Of a DNA stretch of 64,000 nt, positions 15,558 through 25,918 are shown piece by piece. The notes beneath the pieces are model-generated. The model worked only from the letters and a program-made list of their open reading frames with translations, did no database searches and was not told the origin of the DNA. The position numbers and the translations under genes were made by a program. Every line of letters starts with the position of its first letter. Position 1 is the first letter of the stretch. The stretch lies in NCBI GenBank assembly GCA_023248955.1, contig JAHFDP010000012.1, positions 1 to 64,000 of the forward strand. The letters are read 5' to 3'. The DNA is from Deltaproteobacteria bacterium. GTDB lineage: Bacteria > Myxococcota > Myxococcia > Myxococcales > JAHFDP01.

Positions 15558-16319
15558 CTATCCGCGCAGTTTGTAACCGCTGCGGAGGAGTTGCAGCGCC
15601 AGCGCCAGCGAGGCGGCACACAACACACCGAGCAAGAGCAGCCCGATCTCCGGACGCGAATCCGCGATGCCCAGCATGGCGAAACGCACGCTGTCCACGA
15701 GATAAAAAATCGGATTGGCCAACGTCAGGCGGCGCAGCGCGGTGGGCAGCATGGAGACCGACGTGAACACGCCACCGAGAAACGTCAGCGGTGTGATGAC
15801 GAAAGTGGGAACGAAGTTGACCTGCTCGAACTTGTCCGCCCAGATCGCCACGCACAAGCCCATGGCGCCGAAGGCGATCGAAATCAACAAAAGATCAAGA
15901 AGGAGCAAGAGTGGGTGGGCCACCGCGAAGCCGGTAAAAATCGCCGCCACCAGCCAGGTCAGCGCGCCGACCAACAGCGCGCGCACCACGGCAGCGCCGA
16001 GAAAGCCGGCCAGCACCTCGGCGTAGGACAGCGGCGTGACGAGCAGATCGATCAACGTGCCCTGCATCTTCATCATGAAGAGCGACGACGCCGTGTTGAG
16101 AAACGCGTTGGAGATCACCCCAAGCGTGATCAGTCCGGGAACCAGAAAGCGGCTGTAGGGAACGCCCTGGATGTCGTGCAGCCGGCCGCCGATCGAGTAG
16201 CCAAACACGATGAAGTAGAGCGCGGTGGTGATGAGCGGCGAGAGCAGCGTCTGACCGGCCACCCGCATGAAGCGGAGGACTTCCTTCTCGAAGAGCGTGC
16301 GCAAGCCGCGACTGATCAC
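15558..16319 (-). CDS. ABC-2 type transporter permease
   Basis: A 253-residue integral membrane protein with six hydrophobic segments and the ABC-2 permease pattern (TTALYFIVFGYSIGG early, TPLSYAEVLAGF in the middle, and TPLTFLGGVFTSVSMLP near ~185). It resembles the YadH/NodJ family of exporters. It overlaps the ATPase gene by 4 bases, so the two form one exporter. The exported substrate cannot be told from the sequence; family members move polysaccharides, drugs or lipids. Confidence 0.93.
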   Translation of the reverse strand: MISRGLRTLFEKEVLRFMRVAGQTLLSPLITTALYFIVFGYSIGGRLHDIQGVPYSRFLVPGLITLGVISNAFLNTASSLFMMKMQGTLIDLLVTPLSYAEVLAGFLGAAVVRALLVGALTWLVAAIFTGFAVAHPLLLLLDLLLISIAFGAMGLCVAIWADKFEQVNFVPTFVITPLTFLGGVFTSVSMLPTALRRLTLANPIFYLVDSVRFAMLGIADSRPEIGLLLLGVLCAASLALALQLLRSGYKLRG

Positions 16320-17236
16320 GCGGCGGCGCCTTGGTGCAGGAGCGACACGAAAATATCTTCCAAACGCGCGCGGTGTGTTTCCACATCGCGCACCGCAACC
16401 CCCGCCGCGGCAACGGCGGCCAGCGCGCGACCTAGATCCTCGCCCGGCGGCGCGGTGATCGACAACGAGAGTCCGTTCGCCGCGAGTTGCGCGCCGATTG
16501 TGCGCAACGATTCCGGCAGCGTCACAAGTCGCGCGGTGAGCGAGATGGTCAGCGTCTTTTCACTGTAGCGGCGCAACAGATCCTCCTTGCGCTCGGTGAG
16601 CAAGAGCTTCCCATGATCGACGATGGCGATTCGCTCGGCCAGCTCTTCAGCCTCCTCGAGGTAGTGCGTGGTGAGGACGATGGACGTGCCGCGCGCTTGC
16701 AAGGTGCGCACATAGCGCCACAACGATTGGCGCATCTCCACGTCGACGCCGGCAGTCGGCTCATCGAGGAAGAGCACCTGCGGCGCGTGGACCAGCGCCT
16801 TGCCGATCAGCAACCGCCGCTTCATTCCACCCGAGAGCGTGCGGCTGCCGGCGTCACGCTTGGTCCAGAGATCGAGCGCTTGCAAAATCTCCGCGAGCCG
16901 ATCTTCGGTGAGCCGCACGCCGAAGTAGCCGGCCTGAAAACGAAGCGCTTCGGAGACGGTGAAAAAAGGATCGAAGTTGATCTCTTGCGGCACCAGTCCC
17001 ACCGCGCGCCGCGTGAAGCGGTAGTCGTCAATCACGTCGTGGCCCAACACCCGCGCGCTTCCGGAGGTGGGCCGCGTGAGCCCCGCCACGATGTTGATGA
17101 GCGTGGTTTTGCCCGCGCCGTTGGGACCGAGCAGCGCGAAGATCTCGCCGCGCTGAACGTCGAGATCGACGTGGTCGAGCGCGACGGTGGAGCCATAGCG
17201 CTTGGTGAGCCCGCGAATGGTGAGTACTGCCTCCAT
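16316..17236 (-). CDS. ABC transporter ATP-binding protein
   Basis: A 306-residue ABC ATPase. Walker A is GPNGAGKTT (~38), the Q-loop is VPQEINFD (~82), the signature is TLSGGMKRRL (~133) and Walker B is VLFLDEPTAG (~153). After the ~215-residue ATPase core there is a C-terminal extension typical of ABC-2 exporters of the YadG/CcmA group. It pairs with the overlapping permease. The start at 17236 matches the family N-terminus (MEAVLTIRGLTKRYG); earlier in-frame codons lie over the DUF72 gene. Confidence 0.95.
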   Translation of the reverse strand: MEAVLTIRGLTKRYGSTVALDHVDLDVQRGEIFALLGPNGAGKTTLINIVAGLTRPTSGSARVLGHDVIDDYRFTRRAVGLVPQEINFDPFFTVSEALRFQAGYFGVRLTEDRLAEILQALDLWTKRDAGSRTLSGGMKRRLLIGKALVHAPQVLFLDEPTAGVDVEMRQSLWRYVRTLQARGTSIVLTTHYLEEAEELAERIAIVDHGKLLLTERKEDLLRRYSEKTLTISLTARLVTLPESLRTIGAQLAANGLSLSITAPPGEDLGRALAAVAAAGVAVRDVETHRARLEDIFVSLLHQGAAA

Positions 17237-17237
17237 G

Positions 17238-17939
17238 TCAGCGTTGTAGCTTCGTCGCCAATGTCGCGGCGAATTGCGGACCCTTGCCTTCGGCCTCATG
17301 CTTTAAAAAAACAAAAACGTCTTTCGTAAATCCCGCGTCGCGAATTCGCGTGGCCCACGTCTCGAGCGCGGCCTCGTCGTAATCGGCGCGGCGCAAACGG
17401 AAATAGCCGTGCGCCGCGGTACGCACCACCGGCGTTGCTAGTTCTTCACTTTCAGCGATGCACAGCGCGGCGCCAGCATCCGAGAGCGCGCGGTAGATCG
17501 CTTCGTCGAACCAGGAGGCGTGTCGAAATTCGAAAGCGGCCGCCACGTCGCGCGGAAGTTGCGCCAAAAAGTCCGTCAGTACGGGAAGGTCTTTTCGTAC
17601 GTACGGCGGAAGTTGAAACAAGATCGGCCCACGCTTCTCGCCGAGCGTGCGCGTGACCTCGCAAAAGGACGTCAAAAGATCGCCCGCCTCGCGCAACCGC
17701 TGCTGATGCGTGATGCGCTGCCACGCCTTCAACGCGAATCGAAACGTCGGCGGCGTCTGCGTGGCCCAGCCTTCGAACGTCTTGACGCTGGGCTTTCGGT
17801 AGAACGTGTAGTTGATCTCGACGGTCGGAAAATGCGCCGCGTAAAAGCCAAGCATCTTTTTCGCGGAAAGTTTCTCCGGATAGAAGCGGCCCTTCCACGC
17901 GTCGTAGTTGTAGCCCGAGGTGCCGAGCAGCGCGTGCAT
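17238..17939 (-). CDS. DUF72 (YecE-like) protein
   Basis: A 233-residue DUF72 protein with the family start LLGTSGYNYDAWKGRFYP and the segment FPTVEINYTFYRKPS near residue 37; these conserved aromatic and acidic residues line a TIM-barrel pocket. The function of the family is not firmly known. The length matches family norms. It ends 1 base before the ABC ATPase start region and begins 2 bases after the esterase stop, so the four genes 15558-18859 may be one transcript. Confidence 0.93.
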   Translation of the reverse strand: MHALLGTSGYNYDAWKGRFYPEKLSAKKMLGFYAAHFPTVEINYTFYRKPSVKTFEGWATQTPPTFRFALKAWQRITHQQRLREAGDLLTSFCEVTRTLGEKRGPILFQLPPYVRKDLPVLTDFLAQLPRDVAAAFEFRHASWFDEAIYRALSDAGAALCIAESEELATPVVRTAAHGYFRLRRADYDEAALETWATRIRDAGFTKDVFVFLKHEAEGKGPQFAATLATKLQR

Positions 17940-17941
17940 GG

Positions 17942-18859
17942 CTACGGCTCAGCCCCGAGCAGATAGGCCATCGCGCTGGGAAAGCGCTGCTCCCAAGCCC
18001 ATTCGTTGTGCTCGTGCCCTTCGCCGACGACGTAGTGAACCGTGGCGCCGAGATCGCGGTAGAGCTTGGCCAGCGCGGAGGTGTTGATCATGTCGTCGAA
18101 CATCTCGTTGTCCTGATTCTGTGAATCGCCGCTGTCGACGTAAACGCGCGACAACTTTTTCGCGGCATCCGGCGTGCCGCGGACGAGATACACAATCGAC
18201 TTATGGTCATAATAGGTCATCGGCGAAACCACGCCGATCAGGCCGAAGACCTCGGGATACCAGGCACCAGCAACCGCGGAAATATAACCACCGGCCGACG
18301 AACCCATCATCGCGGTATGGGCGGGATCGGTCAGCAGCCGTCCCGCGAGGCCGCGTTCGATCTCCGGCTTGAGCTCCTTGACGATGGCTTCCAAATAGCG
18401 ATCGCCGTGGCCGCCACTCTGCGGCAACGTGTACTCGGCGACGCGCTGCGCACCCTGGTGATCGATCAGCACGTAAACGGCCTCGCGAATCGAACCATCT
18501 TGCGCGCCCTGATTCGCGGCGCGATCGACGTGCCATCCGTGGCCAAACGTGGCCATGTGATCGTCGAGCAATTCGCGCCCGTCGTGCATGTAAACCACCG
18601 GGTAACGCTTGTCGGGCTGCTCATCGAACGATCGCGGAAGAAGAACGCGGATGGTCCGCTTGTTGTTCGTGGCGTGGAAATGCCAATCAGAAATCGTCTC
18701 CATCCGCCCGAAACGATTTCGCGGCGCGACGTGCCCCGGCTTCGGCTGAAGAAGGGTCGGATGGTCCGGCCGAATGACCAGCCGATTCCAGTGGGCAGGA
18801 ACCGCGGAGGAGCTCGCGGCGAAGAGAAGAACGCTTGTCACGACAACGCGCCGGGGCAT
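17942..18859 (-). CDS. secreted esterase, enterochelin-esterase-like alpha/beta hydrolase
   Basis: A 305-residue esterase-D/Fes-type hydrolase (PF00756-like). The first ~20 residues are a signal peptide (basic start, VVTSVLLFAASSSAVPA). The nucleophile elbow is MMGSSAGGY (~190), preceded by YPVVYMHDG (~85). The C-terminal GHEHNEWAWEQR supplies the likely catalytic His. It probably acts in the periplasm or outside the cell on an ester; the substrate is unknown. Genes upstream on this strand are absent: the next feature is a kinase relic and tRNA-Sec. Confidence 0.87.
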   Translation of the reverse strand: MPRRVVVTSVLLFAASSSAVPAHWNRLVIRPDHPTLLQPKPGHVAPRNRFGRMETISDWHFHATNNKRTIRVLLPRSFDEQPDKRYPVVYMHDGRELLDDHMATFGHGWHVDRAANQGAQDGSIREAVYVLIDHQGAQRVAEYTLPQSGGHGDRYLEAIVKELKPEIERGLAGRLLTDPAHTAMMGSSAGGYISAVAGAWYPEVFGLIGVVSPMTYYDHKSIVYLVRGTPDAAKKLSRVYVDSGDSQNQDNEMFDDMINTSALAKLYRDLGATVHYVVGEGHEHNEWAWEQRFPSAMAYLLGAEP

Positions 18860-18928
18860 GATCGGTGATTAGAAAGTGCGCCGCCATCCGTCAAACTGGA
18901 GCGGCGCGGAGCGCGGGAAAGTCGACAC

Positions 18929-19066
18929 TCAAAGATGCGCTTCGGCGCGCGGCGCGGCGGTCGCTGCTTGCGGAATCCAAACGCGGAACGCACTGCCCAC
19001 GCCGGGTTCGCTCGTCACTTCCAACGTTCCACCGTGGGCCTCGACCAGTCCCTTACCAAGGTGAAG
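18929..19066 (-). pseudogene. relic of a histidine kinase ATPase domain
   Basis: About 45 codons on the minus strand encode the G2-box end of a HATPase_c domain: GKGLVEAHGGTLEVTSEPG followed by VGSAFRVWIP. This is the very C-terminal part of a sensor kinase. The upstream reading frame does not continue into kinase sequence, because it enters the tRNA-Sec gene. I read it as a remnant of a deleted or rearranged two-component gene next to selC. Confidence 0.7.
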
Positions 19067-19111
19067 GGCGGGCGACTGGACGTTGAAAACGGACCTGTTA
19101 CCTTCCGCCGC

Positions 19112-19211
19112 GGTAGCGCGTCCGGTGCTGGTGCCCGGCTCGGTCTTCAAAACCGATGGCACGTTCTTCAAAAGCGCGTTCGGGCGGTTCGATTCCGCTG
19201 CGCTACCGCCA
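19112..19211 (+). tRNA. selC: tRNA-Sec (anticodon UCA)
   Basis: A 100-base bacterial tRNA-Sec. The 8-bp acceptor stem is GGTAGCGC (19112-19119) with GCGCTACC (19200-19207), followed by G73 and encoded CCA (19209-19211). The anticodon stem TCGGT/ACCGA (19140-19144/19152-19156) holds loop CTTCAAA with anticodon TCA at 19147-19149. The T-arm is GGCGG-TTCGATT-CCGCT (19183-19199), giving the 8+5 stacked helix typical of bacterial tRNA-Sec. A long variable arm (about 19161-19179) and a long D stem (19122-19138, one bulged base) complete it. It ends 7 bases before the stop of the convergent outer-membrane protein gene. It supports UGA recoding in this genome, including the gene at 10429-10653. Confidence 0.95.
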
Positions 19212-19217
19212 CGCTAT

Positions 19218-20639
19218 TCAATGGATTAAGCGCGCGGGCTGCAACTTGAGATAGACGAACGCGCCGAGCGGAACGCGCGTTCCATACTCGACCGCCAGCG
19301 CTTTGGGGACGACGCCCACATTGAGCCGCACGCCGATTGCCGGAACGATTGGCGAGCCAACGTCGATACGATGCAAGAAACCAAGCGTCGCGTTGAACAC
19401 ACGAAAGACGCGCGCGGGATTCCCCGGCACCACCAGATCGCCGCCGGATTTTTCCACGTACTCCAAGCGAAGGTAGGGAACGTCGAGCCCGCCCAGATCG
19501 AAATTTCCCTCGAGCAGGGCGCTGTCCAAGGCACCGATGGGCTCGAGGTTGCGGCCCCACACCGCCGTCGCGTCGAGCGTGCCATCCTCGAACAGCGGCG
19601 CGCTCCAGAGTGCCGATGCCGTCAGGCGACCGAAGTTCTCGCCGGGCGCCAACGCCTCGGGGCTGCGCAGGAACGCATACGAAACCTGCATACTCGTATG
19701 CAACGTAGGATTGCCCGAGAGCCGCAGTGCATAGGAATCGAGCGGACCGAAATCGAAGTCCCAGCGGTTTTCGTCGGGCTCGCGGCCGTTGAAAAGCGAG
19801 GCCTCCAGCTTGAGCGCGCGCGTCAAGAAGCCAGCGGTGAACACGCCGAAGGAGACGTGCGTGGAATCCTGCCAGTGGTGACCGATGGGCGGCAACGGAT
19901 CGTTCATCGCGGACGCGCGATGCATGAACGCGGGCGGACCAATGGCGGGCTCGCCGGCCGGCGCGGCGTAGAGCTCGAGGCCGATCGACTCACCGAGCGG
20001 ATGGCGGTAACGCGCGGCGACTTCCATGAAGAGATCGTGCGGATGCTGCACGTCGTGCAACGGCACGCCGCCGTAGGTTTCGCCACTCTGCAAAAGGAGC
20101 GGAACGCCTGCACCACCCGCCGTCAGCGGCTCGGCGGAGAGCATCGTGCGCAGCGAAATTTCACCGCCCGCGAAATCGTGCGCGGCCATGCCCATCAGCC
20201 AATTCGTGGAGACGCCGCGGCTGTCCCCGCGCGGACCGGACTGCTCGTCGAAGCCCAAAGAAAGCGCGCCGTGCAGCATCAACATCCATTGGCCGGCCGT
20301 CCAATGCGCGGCGTAAACGGGTGTGGCATCCGGCATCCAACTGGTGCCGGATCCTTCGCGGCCATGTGGAAAACGCCACCAAGTCGATTCGCTAGCATCC
20401 TCGTGGTGGTGATGCGCCGGTGCGGCGGCGAGCGTCATTCCACAGCGCGGACAAACGCCCGGTTCATCCGCGCGAATGTCCGGATGCATCGGACAGACGT
20501 AAGCGGCGGCTTCCTCCGCGAGCGCCACGGTTGGCTGCACCACGAGGCAAACGACGCTGATTCGCATCGCCAGGACAAACGCGGTGCGGGCCAACCGGTG
20601 ACCGCGCGCAACTCGACGCACAATGAATTCAGCGAGCAT
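19218..20639 (-). CDS. outer-membrane protein with N-terminal heavy-metal-binding motif
   Basis: A 473-residue exported protein. A signal peptide ends near residue 41 (VALA). Residues ~47-71 are a heavy-metal-binding motif, YVCPMHPDI then GVCPRCGM, of the kind found in CusA/CopA-type metal transporters, followed by HHHHED. The remainder (~85-473) has alternating, Gly/Asp/aromatic-rich strands with no long hydrophobic helix, as in an outer-membrane beta-barrel. It may bind or pass copper or another soft metal. The ATG at 20639 is chosen over an in-frame GTG at 20654; the Met at 20567 is another possible start. It is divergent from the small membrane protein gene. Confidence 0.8.
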   Translation of the reverse strand: MLAEFIVRRVARGHRLARTAFVLAMRISVVCLVVQPTVALAEEAAAYVCPMHPDIRADEPGVCPRCGMTLAAAPAHHHHEDASESTWWRFPHGREGSGTSWMPDATPVYAAHWTAGQWMLMLHGALSLGFDEQSGPRGDSRGVSTNWLMGMAAHDFAGGEISLRTMLSAEPLTAGGAGVPLLLQSGETYGGVPLHDVQHPHDLFMEVAARYRHPLGESIGLELYAAPAGEPAIGPPAFMHRASAMNDPLPPIGHHWQDSTHVSFGVFTAGFLTRALKLEASLFNGREPDENRWDFDFGPLDSYALRLSGNPTLHTSMQVSYAFLRSPEALAPGENFGRLTASALWSAPLFEDGTLDATAVWGRNLEPIGALDSALLEGNFDLGGLDVPYLRLEYVEKSGGDLVVPGNPARVFRVFNATLGFLHRIDVGSPIVPAIGVRLNVGVVPKALAVEYGTRVPLGAFVYLKLQPARLIH

Positions 20640-20724
20640 GCGCGATTCTGCCACTCTCTATCGACAACGGCCAAGCGTTCGCGTGGGAGATGCGTGGAAC
20701 GTTCCGCCGCAGTAAAAAGAGGCC

Positions 20725-20970
20725 ATGCCCGTCTCGAAACGAAGAGAGAAGAGTTCGAAGAAACGCCGCGAACCAGAAAACGTGGCGCCCGGATTGCCGG
20801 AGACAGCCACGCCCCAGAGCAGTGGAGGACTGCTCAGCGGGTTGCGTGGCGGATTTCAACGCACAGCGGGCGGCAAAGAAGAATCGCTGGGATCGAAGAT
20901 TTTGACGTGGGTGTTGTTTGCCGCCGCCGCCGCGATGCTCTTGAAGAGGTTCGGATTTTGGAGACGATAA
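20725..20970 (+). CDS. small tail-anchored membrane protein, unknown function
   Basis: An 81-residue protein with a strongly basic N-terminus (KRREKSSKKRR), a Gly/Pro-rich middle and one C-terminal membrane helix (ILTWVLFAAAAAMLL) ending in KRFGFWRR. AAAGAGG precedes the ATG closely. Codon use and composition look genuine, and the gene has its own space between two minus-strand genes. I do not recognise a family. Confidence 0.6.
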   Translation: MPVSKRREKSSKKRREPENVAPGLPETATPQSSGGLLSGLRGGFQRTAGGKEESLGSKILTWVLFAAAAAMLLKRFGFWRR

Positions 20971-21018
20971 CGTAAACCGCGAGACGGAAGGCGCGCTTTT
21001 TCACGCCCACCGCTCCGG

Positions 21019-22920
<1,902 letters not shown>

Positions 22921-22944
22921 TTTGGTATTCCCTCTCAGGCCGCC

Positions 22945-22972
22945 AACGTAAGCACATGACACGACCTGTCAA
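22945..22972 (-). promoter_or_regulatory. candidate sigma70 promoter of dnaK
   Basis: On the minus strand TTGACA (22967-22972) and TACGTT (22945-22950) are separated by 16 bases and lie 25-52 bases before the dnaK start. The -35 is perfect and the -10 is weak. No CIRCE operator is seen. The rest of 22921-23202 holds no gene that I can see. Confidence 0.4.
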
Positions 22973-23202
22973 ATCAGAATTTACGCCCACGCTTGACGTT
23001 TAGCGGCGGACAGTTTGGATGCGAACTGCGATGCGCACTTTGCGTTATTAGGGTGGCAGGGGAGCGGTCGAAAAGCCTGGAACCGGACAAGGAAATACCT
23101 TAGGTTATGATGTGTTGTACCAGTTGACGCACCGAGACGTGCATCGGCCTTAACCTTGCAGGCAAATAGGTAGAGCCACCGCTCACCGAGGAGAAGTCAA
23201 GC

Positions 23203-24285
23203 ATGGTGCGAACGCCCACGTTAAGAGCGGTCCGAGAAGAGCGAGTCGCCGTGTTGCTCAACGCGCAAGCGCGGAGCGTCACCGACGCCGTTCGGACTGA
23301 CCTGGCGCGGTTCGTTCCACCCGAGGATTTGTACTATTCGCGTACCTTCCGCGAAGCGCAGTCCATCGCCCGCGATGTGCTCGACAAGAGCTACGACACG
23401 GTCTTGACGGGTGGCGGCGATGGGACGTTCTGCGGTTTTGCCAATCCCATTCTCGACCTGGTATCGGAAGCCGCGAGCCAGGCACGGGTGGCTGGAGGCA
23501 CGGTCGCGCGAGGAACCTCGAGACTTTCGGCGCCCAGGTTCGGCGCGCTTCGGCTCGGCACCGGGAACGCGCTGGCCAGCTTCTGCGGCGCTTCTTCCAG
23601 GCGAACCGGCGTGATCGAGGACATCCTGCGCACCTGCGCCGGAGATACGCCACGCACCATCGACCTGCACCTCGTGGAAGTCGATGGCAAGCGGGCGCCC
23701 TTCGCGGGGCTCGGTTTCGACGCACAGGTCTTGAACGACTACATGCGCGTGAAAGGAGCCCTCAAACTTTCGGCGCTGAAGAAACTCGCGGCGACGCCTG
23801 CCGGTTACGTCTGGAGCGGCATCATGCACACGGCGCCGCGGATGCTGCTCAAACGGGACGCCGAGGTCGAGATCGTCAACGAGGGCGCGCCTGCGATGCA
23901 GATTGGTCCTGACGGTCGCGACCTTGGACGCCCCATTGGGACGGGCGAAATTCTCTTCCGCGGAAAAGTATCGATCGCCGCCGCCGGCACCGTGCCCTGC
24001 TACGGCTTTGGTTATCAGATTTTCCCGCACGCGCTGAAATCGCCTGGCCGCTTTCAGCTGCGGCTCTCGGCCATGGGCGTGTTCTCCGCGGTGCGCCACA
24101 TCCCGACGGTCTGGCGCGGCCAGACGCCGGAGGGCGTGCTCGACTTCCACTGCGAGCGCGTGCGCATGCGCTTCTCGCGGCCGATGCCGTTGCAGGTTGG
24201 CGGCGACGCGGAGGGTTACCGCGACGAGGTGGTCATCGGCATGGCGCGCGAAGCCGCACGGCTGGTGGATTTTCGGCGGGTGTAG
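23203..24285 (+). CDS. diacylglycerol/sphingosine-type lipid kinase family protein
   Basis: A 360-residue protein of the DAGK catalytic family (YegS/BmrU-like). It has an N-terminal Rossmann-like half with the nucleotide-binding motif TGGGDGTFCGF (~69) and the second motif LGTGNALASFCG (~117), then a beta-sandwich half ending in VGGDAEGYRDEV. It probably phosphorylates a lipid with ATP at the membrane surface. The start at 23203 has GAGGAGAAG about 8 bases upstream. It is divergent from dnaK and meets isocitrate dehydrogenase tail-to-tail. Confidence 0.87.
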   Translation: MVRTPTLRAVREERVAVLLNAQARSVTDAVRTDLARFVPPEDLYYSRTFREAQSIARDVLDKSYDTVLTGGGDGTFCGFANPILDLVSEAASQARVAGGTVARGTSRLSAPRFGALRLGTGNALASFCGASSRRTGVIEDILRTCAGDTPRTIDLHLVEVDGKRAPFAGLGFDAQVLNDYMRVKGALKLSALKKLAATPAGYVWSGIMHTAPRMLLKRDAEVEIVNEGAPAMQIGPDGRDLGRPIGTGEILFRGKVSIAAAGTVPCYGFGYQIFPHALKSPGRFQLRLSAMGVFSAVRHIPTVWRGQTPEGVLDFHCERVRMRFSRPMPLQVGGDAEGYRDEVVIGMAREAARLVDFRRV

Positions 24286-24291
24286 CAACCG

Positions 24292-25551
24292 CTACATGTG
24301 CTTCACGATCGCTTCGCCGAACCCCGAGCAGGTCACTTCCGTCACGCCGCCCTGCCCTTCGGCCTTCATGAGACGCGCGAAGTCGTAGGTCACGGTCTTC
24401 GCCGCGATGGCGCCGTCCATGCCTTTGAGGATCAGCTCCGCCGCAGCGTCCCAGCCGAGGTGACGCAACATCATTTCGCCCGACAGGATCACGGAGCCGG
24501 GGTTCACCTTGTCCTGGTTCGCATACTTCGGCGCGGTGCCGTGCGTGGCTTCGAAAACCGCGTGGCCCGTGAGGTAGTTGATGTTGCCGCCCGGCGCGAT
24601 GCCGATGCCGCCGACCTGCGCCGCCAGTGCGTCGGAGAGGTAGTCACCGTTGAGGTTCGTGGTGGCGATCACATCGAACTCCTCGGGCCGCGTGAGCACC
24701 TGCTGCAGCGTGATGTCGGCGATGGCGTCCTTCACGAGCACCTGCCCCGCCGGCGCCTTACCGCCACAGTCGTCCCAGCCGATGGCGCGGCCCGCGTATT
24801 CGCGCTTCACGAGTGCATAGGCCCAGTCGCGAAAGCCGCCCTCGGTGAACTTCATGATGTTGCCCTTGTGCACCAGCGTGACGCTCTTGCGCTTGGCCGT
24901 CAGCGCGAAATCGATCGCCGCGCGCACCAGCCGTTCGGTGCCTTCAATCGACACCGGCTTGATGCCGATGCCGCTGGTTTCCGGAAACCGAATCTTTTTA
25001 ACGCCCATTTCGCTCTGCAAAAAGGCGATGATTTTTTTTGCTTCGGCGCTCTGCGCGGCCCACTCGATACCGGCGTAAATGTCCTCGGTGTTCTCGCGGA
25101 AGATCACCATGTCGACCAGCTCCGGCCGCTTCACCGGCGACGGGACGCCCTTGAAGTAGCGCACTGGCCGCAGGCAGACGAAGAGATCGAGCTTCTGGCG
25201 AAGGGCAACGTTGAGCGAGCTAATGCCACCGCCGATGGGCGTGGTGAGCGGGCCTTTGATGCCGACCAAGTACTCGCGAAACGCCGCGACGGTCTCGTCA
25301 GGGAGCCAGTTGTCGAAAAGTTTTTTCGATTTTTCGCCGGCGTAGACTTCCATCCAGGCGATCTTTTTCTCGCCGCGGTAGGCCTTCTCCACAGCGGCAT
25401 CGAGCACGCGCTGCGAAGCGCGCCAAATGTCTGGACCCGTGCCGTCGCCTTCAATGAAAGCCAGAATCGGCCGGTTGGGGACGTGGATCTTACCCCCACT
25501 CAATGTAATCTTTTCACCACCCTGCGGAACAATTGGTTGGGGAGTCGGCAT
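24292..25551 (-). CDS. icd: isocitrate dehydrogenase (NADP-type)
   Basis: A 419-residue isocitrate dehydrogenase of the E. coli Icd type. Landmarks are [14 protein letters not shown]-like [13 protein letters not shown] (~32), [13 protein letters not shown] (~132), [13 protein letters not shown] (~150) and the C-terminal [19 protein letters not shown]. It converts isocitrate to 2-oxoglutarate and CO2. An AAAGGA site lies 8 bases before the ATG at 25551. Aconitase, the preceding TCA step, is encoded 10 kb away. Confidence 0.97.
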   Translation of the reverse strand: MPTPQPIVPQGGEKITLSGGKIHVPNRPILAFIEGDGTGPDIWRASQRVLDAAVEKAYRGEKKIAWMEVYAGEKSKKLFDNWLPDETVAAFREYLVGIKGPLTTPIGGGISSLNVALRQKLDLFVCLRPVRYFKGVPSPVKRPELVDMVIFRENTEDIYAGIEWAAQSAEAKKIIAFLQSEMGVKKIRFPETSGIGIKPVSIEGTERLVRAAIDFALTAKRKSVTLVHKGNIMKFTEGGFRDWAYALVKREYAGRAIGWDDCGGKAPAGQVLVKDAIADITLQQVLTRPEEFDVIATTNLNGDYLSDALAAQVGGIGIAPGGNINYLTGHAVFEATHGTAPKYANQDKVNPGSVILSGEMMLRHLGWDAAAELILKGMDGAIAAKTVTYDFARLMKAEGQGGVTEVTCSGFGEAIVKHM

Positions 25552-25625
25552 TGGCGAAGTCCTTTCGTGGAATGGCGGCGATCTACCAGGAGCACGCGTG
25601 TCCAGTCCACTTGGAGTGCCGGTAA

Positions 25626-25918
25626 GCCAATCGGGAAAAATCTTCCCTCTGGAGGCGTGCTGGCTCGGATTTCGCAGAGCAGGAGCACCAGTTCGGCCTC
25701 AACGAACTGGGCGACGTCACTTACGACTACAACGACGTCGCGAATGGTACGGCCGACGCGACGCTCACTTCGAAGTTAAATCGAACGTGACCGAATTTCG
25801 ACTCAAAATGCTGGAGACACGTTTGAACGACTACCACTGCGAACTCATGGCGACGCGTCGAGAGCTTGCCACGGTGAGAAATAAGCTCATGCTACGGGAA
25901 CTGCTCGGTCAAATTTAA
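25626..25918 (+). pseudogene. possible frameshifted gene remnant in the icd upstream gap
   Basis: The 367-base gap between icd and the PHP gene has no intact gene. On the plus strand one frame is open from 25626 to the TGA at 25788 and reads sensibly in its second half ([19 protein letters not shown]). A second frame then runs to the TAA at 25916-25918 with a helical, coiled-coil-like end (RRELATVRNKLMLRELLGQI). Joined by one frameshift they would make a ~90-residue C-terminal piece. No family is recognised, and chance is possible. Confidence 0.3.

Noticed and set aside
19371-20975. 534-codon plus-strand frame antisense to the metal-motif outer-membrane protein
   Set aside because: Composition is that of a shadow frame, while the minus-strand protein has a signal peptide and a recognised metal motif.
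24298-25779. 493-codon plus-strand frame antisense to icd
   Set aside because: Shadow frame with no domain; icd is certain on the minus strand.
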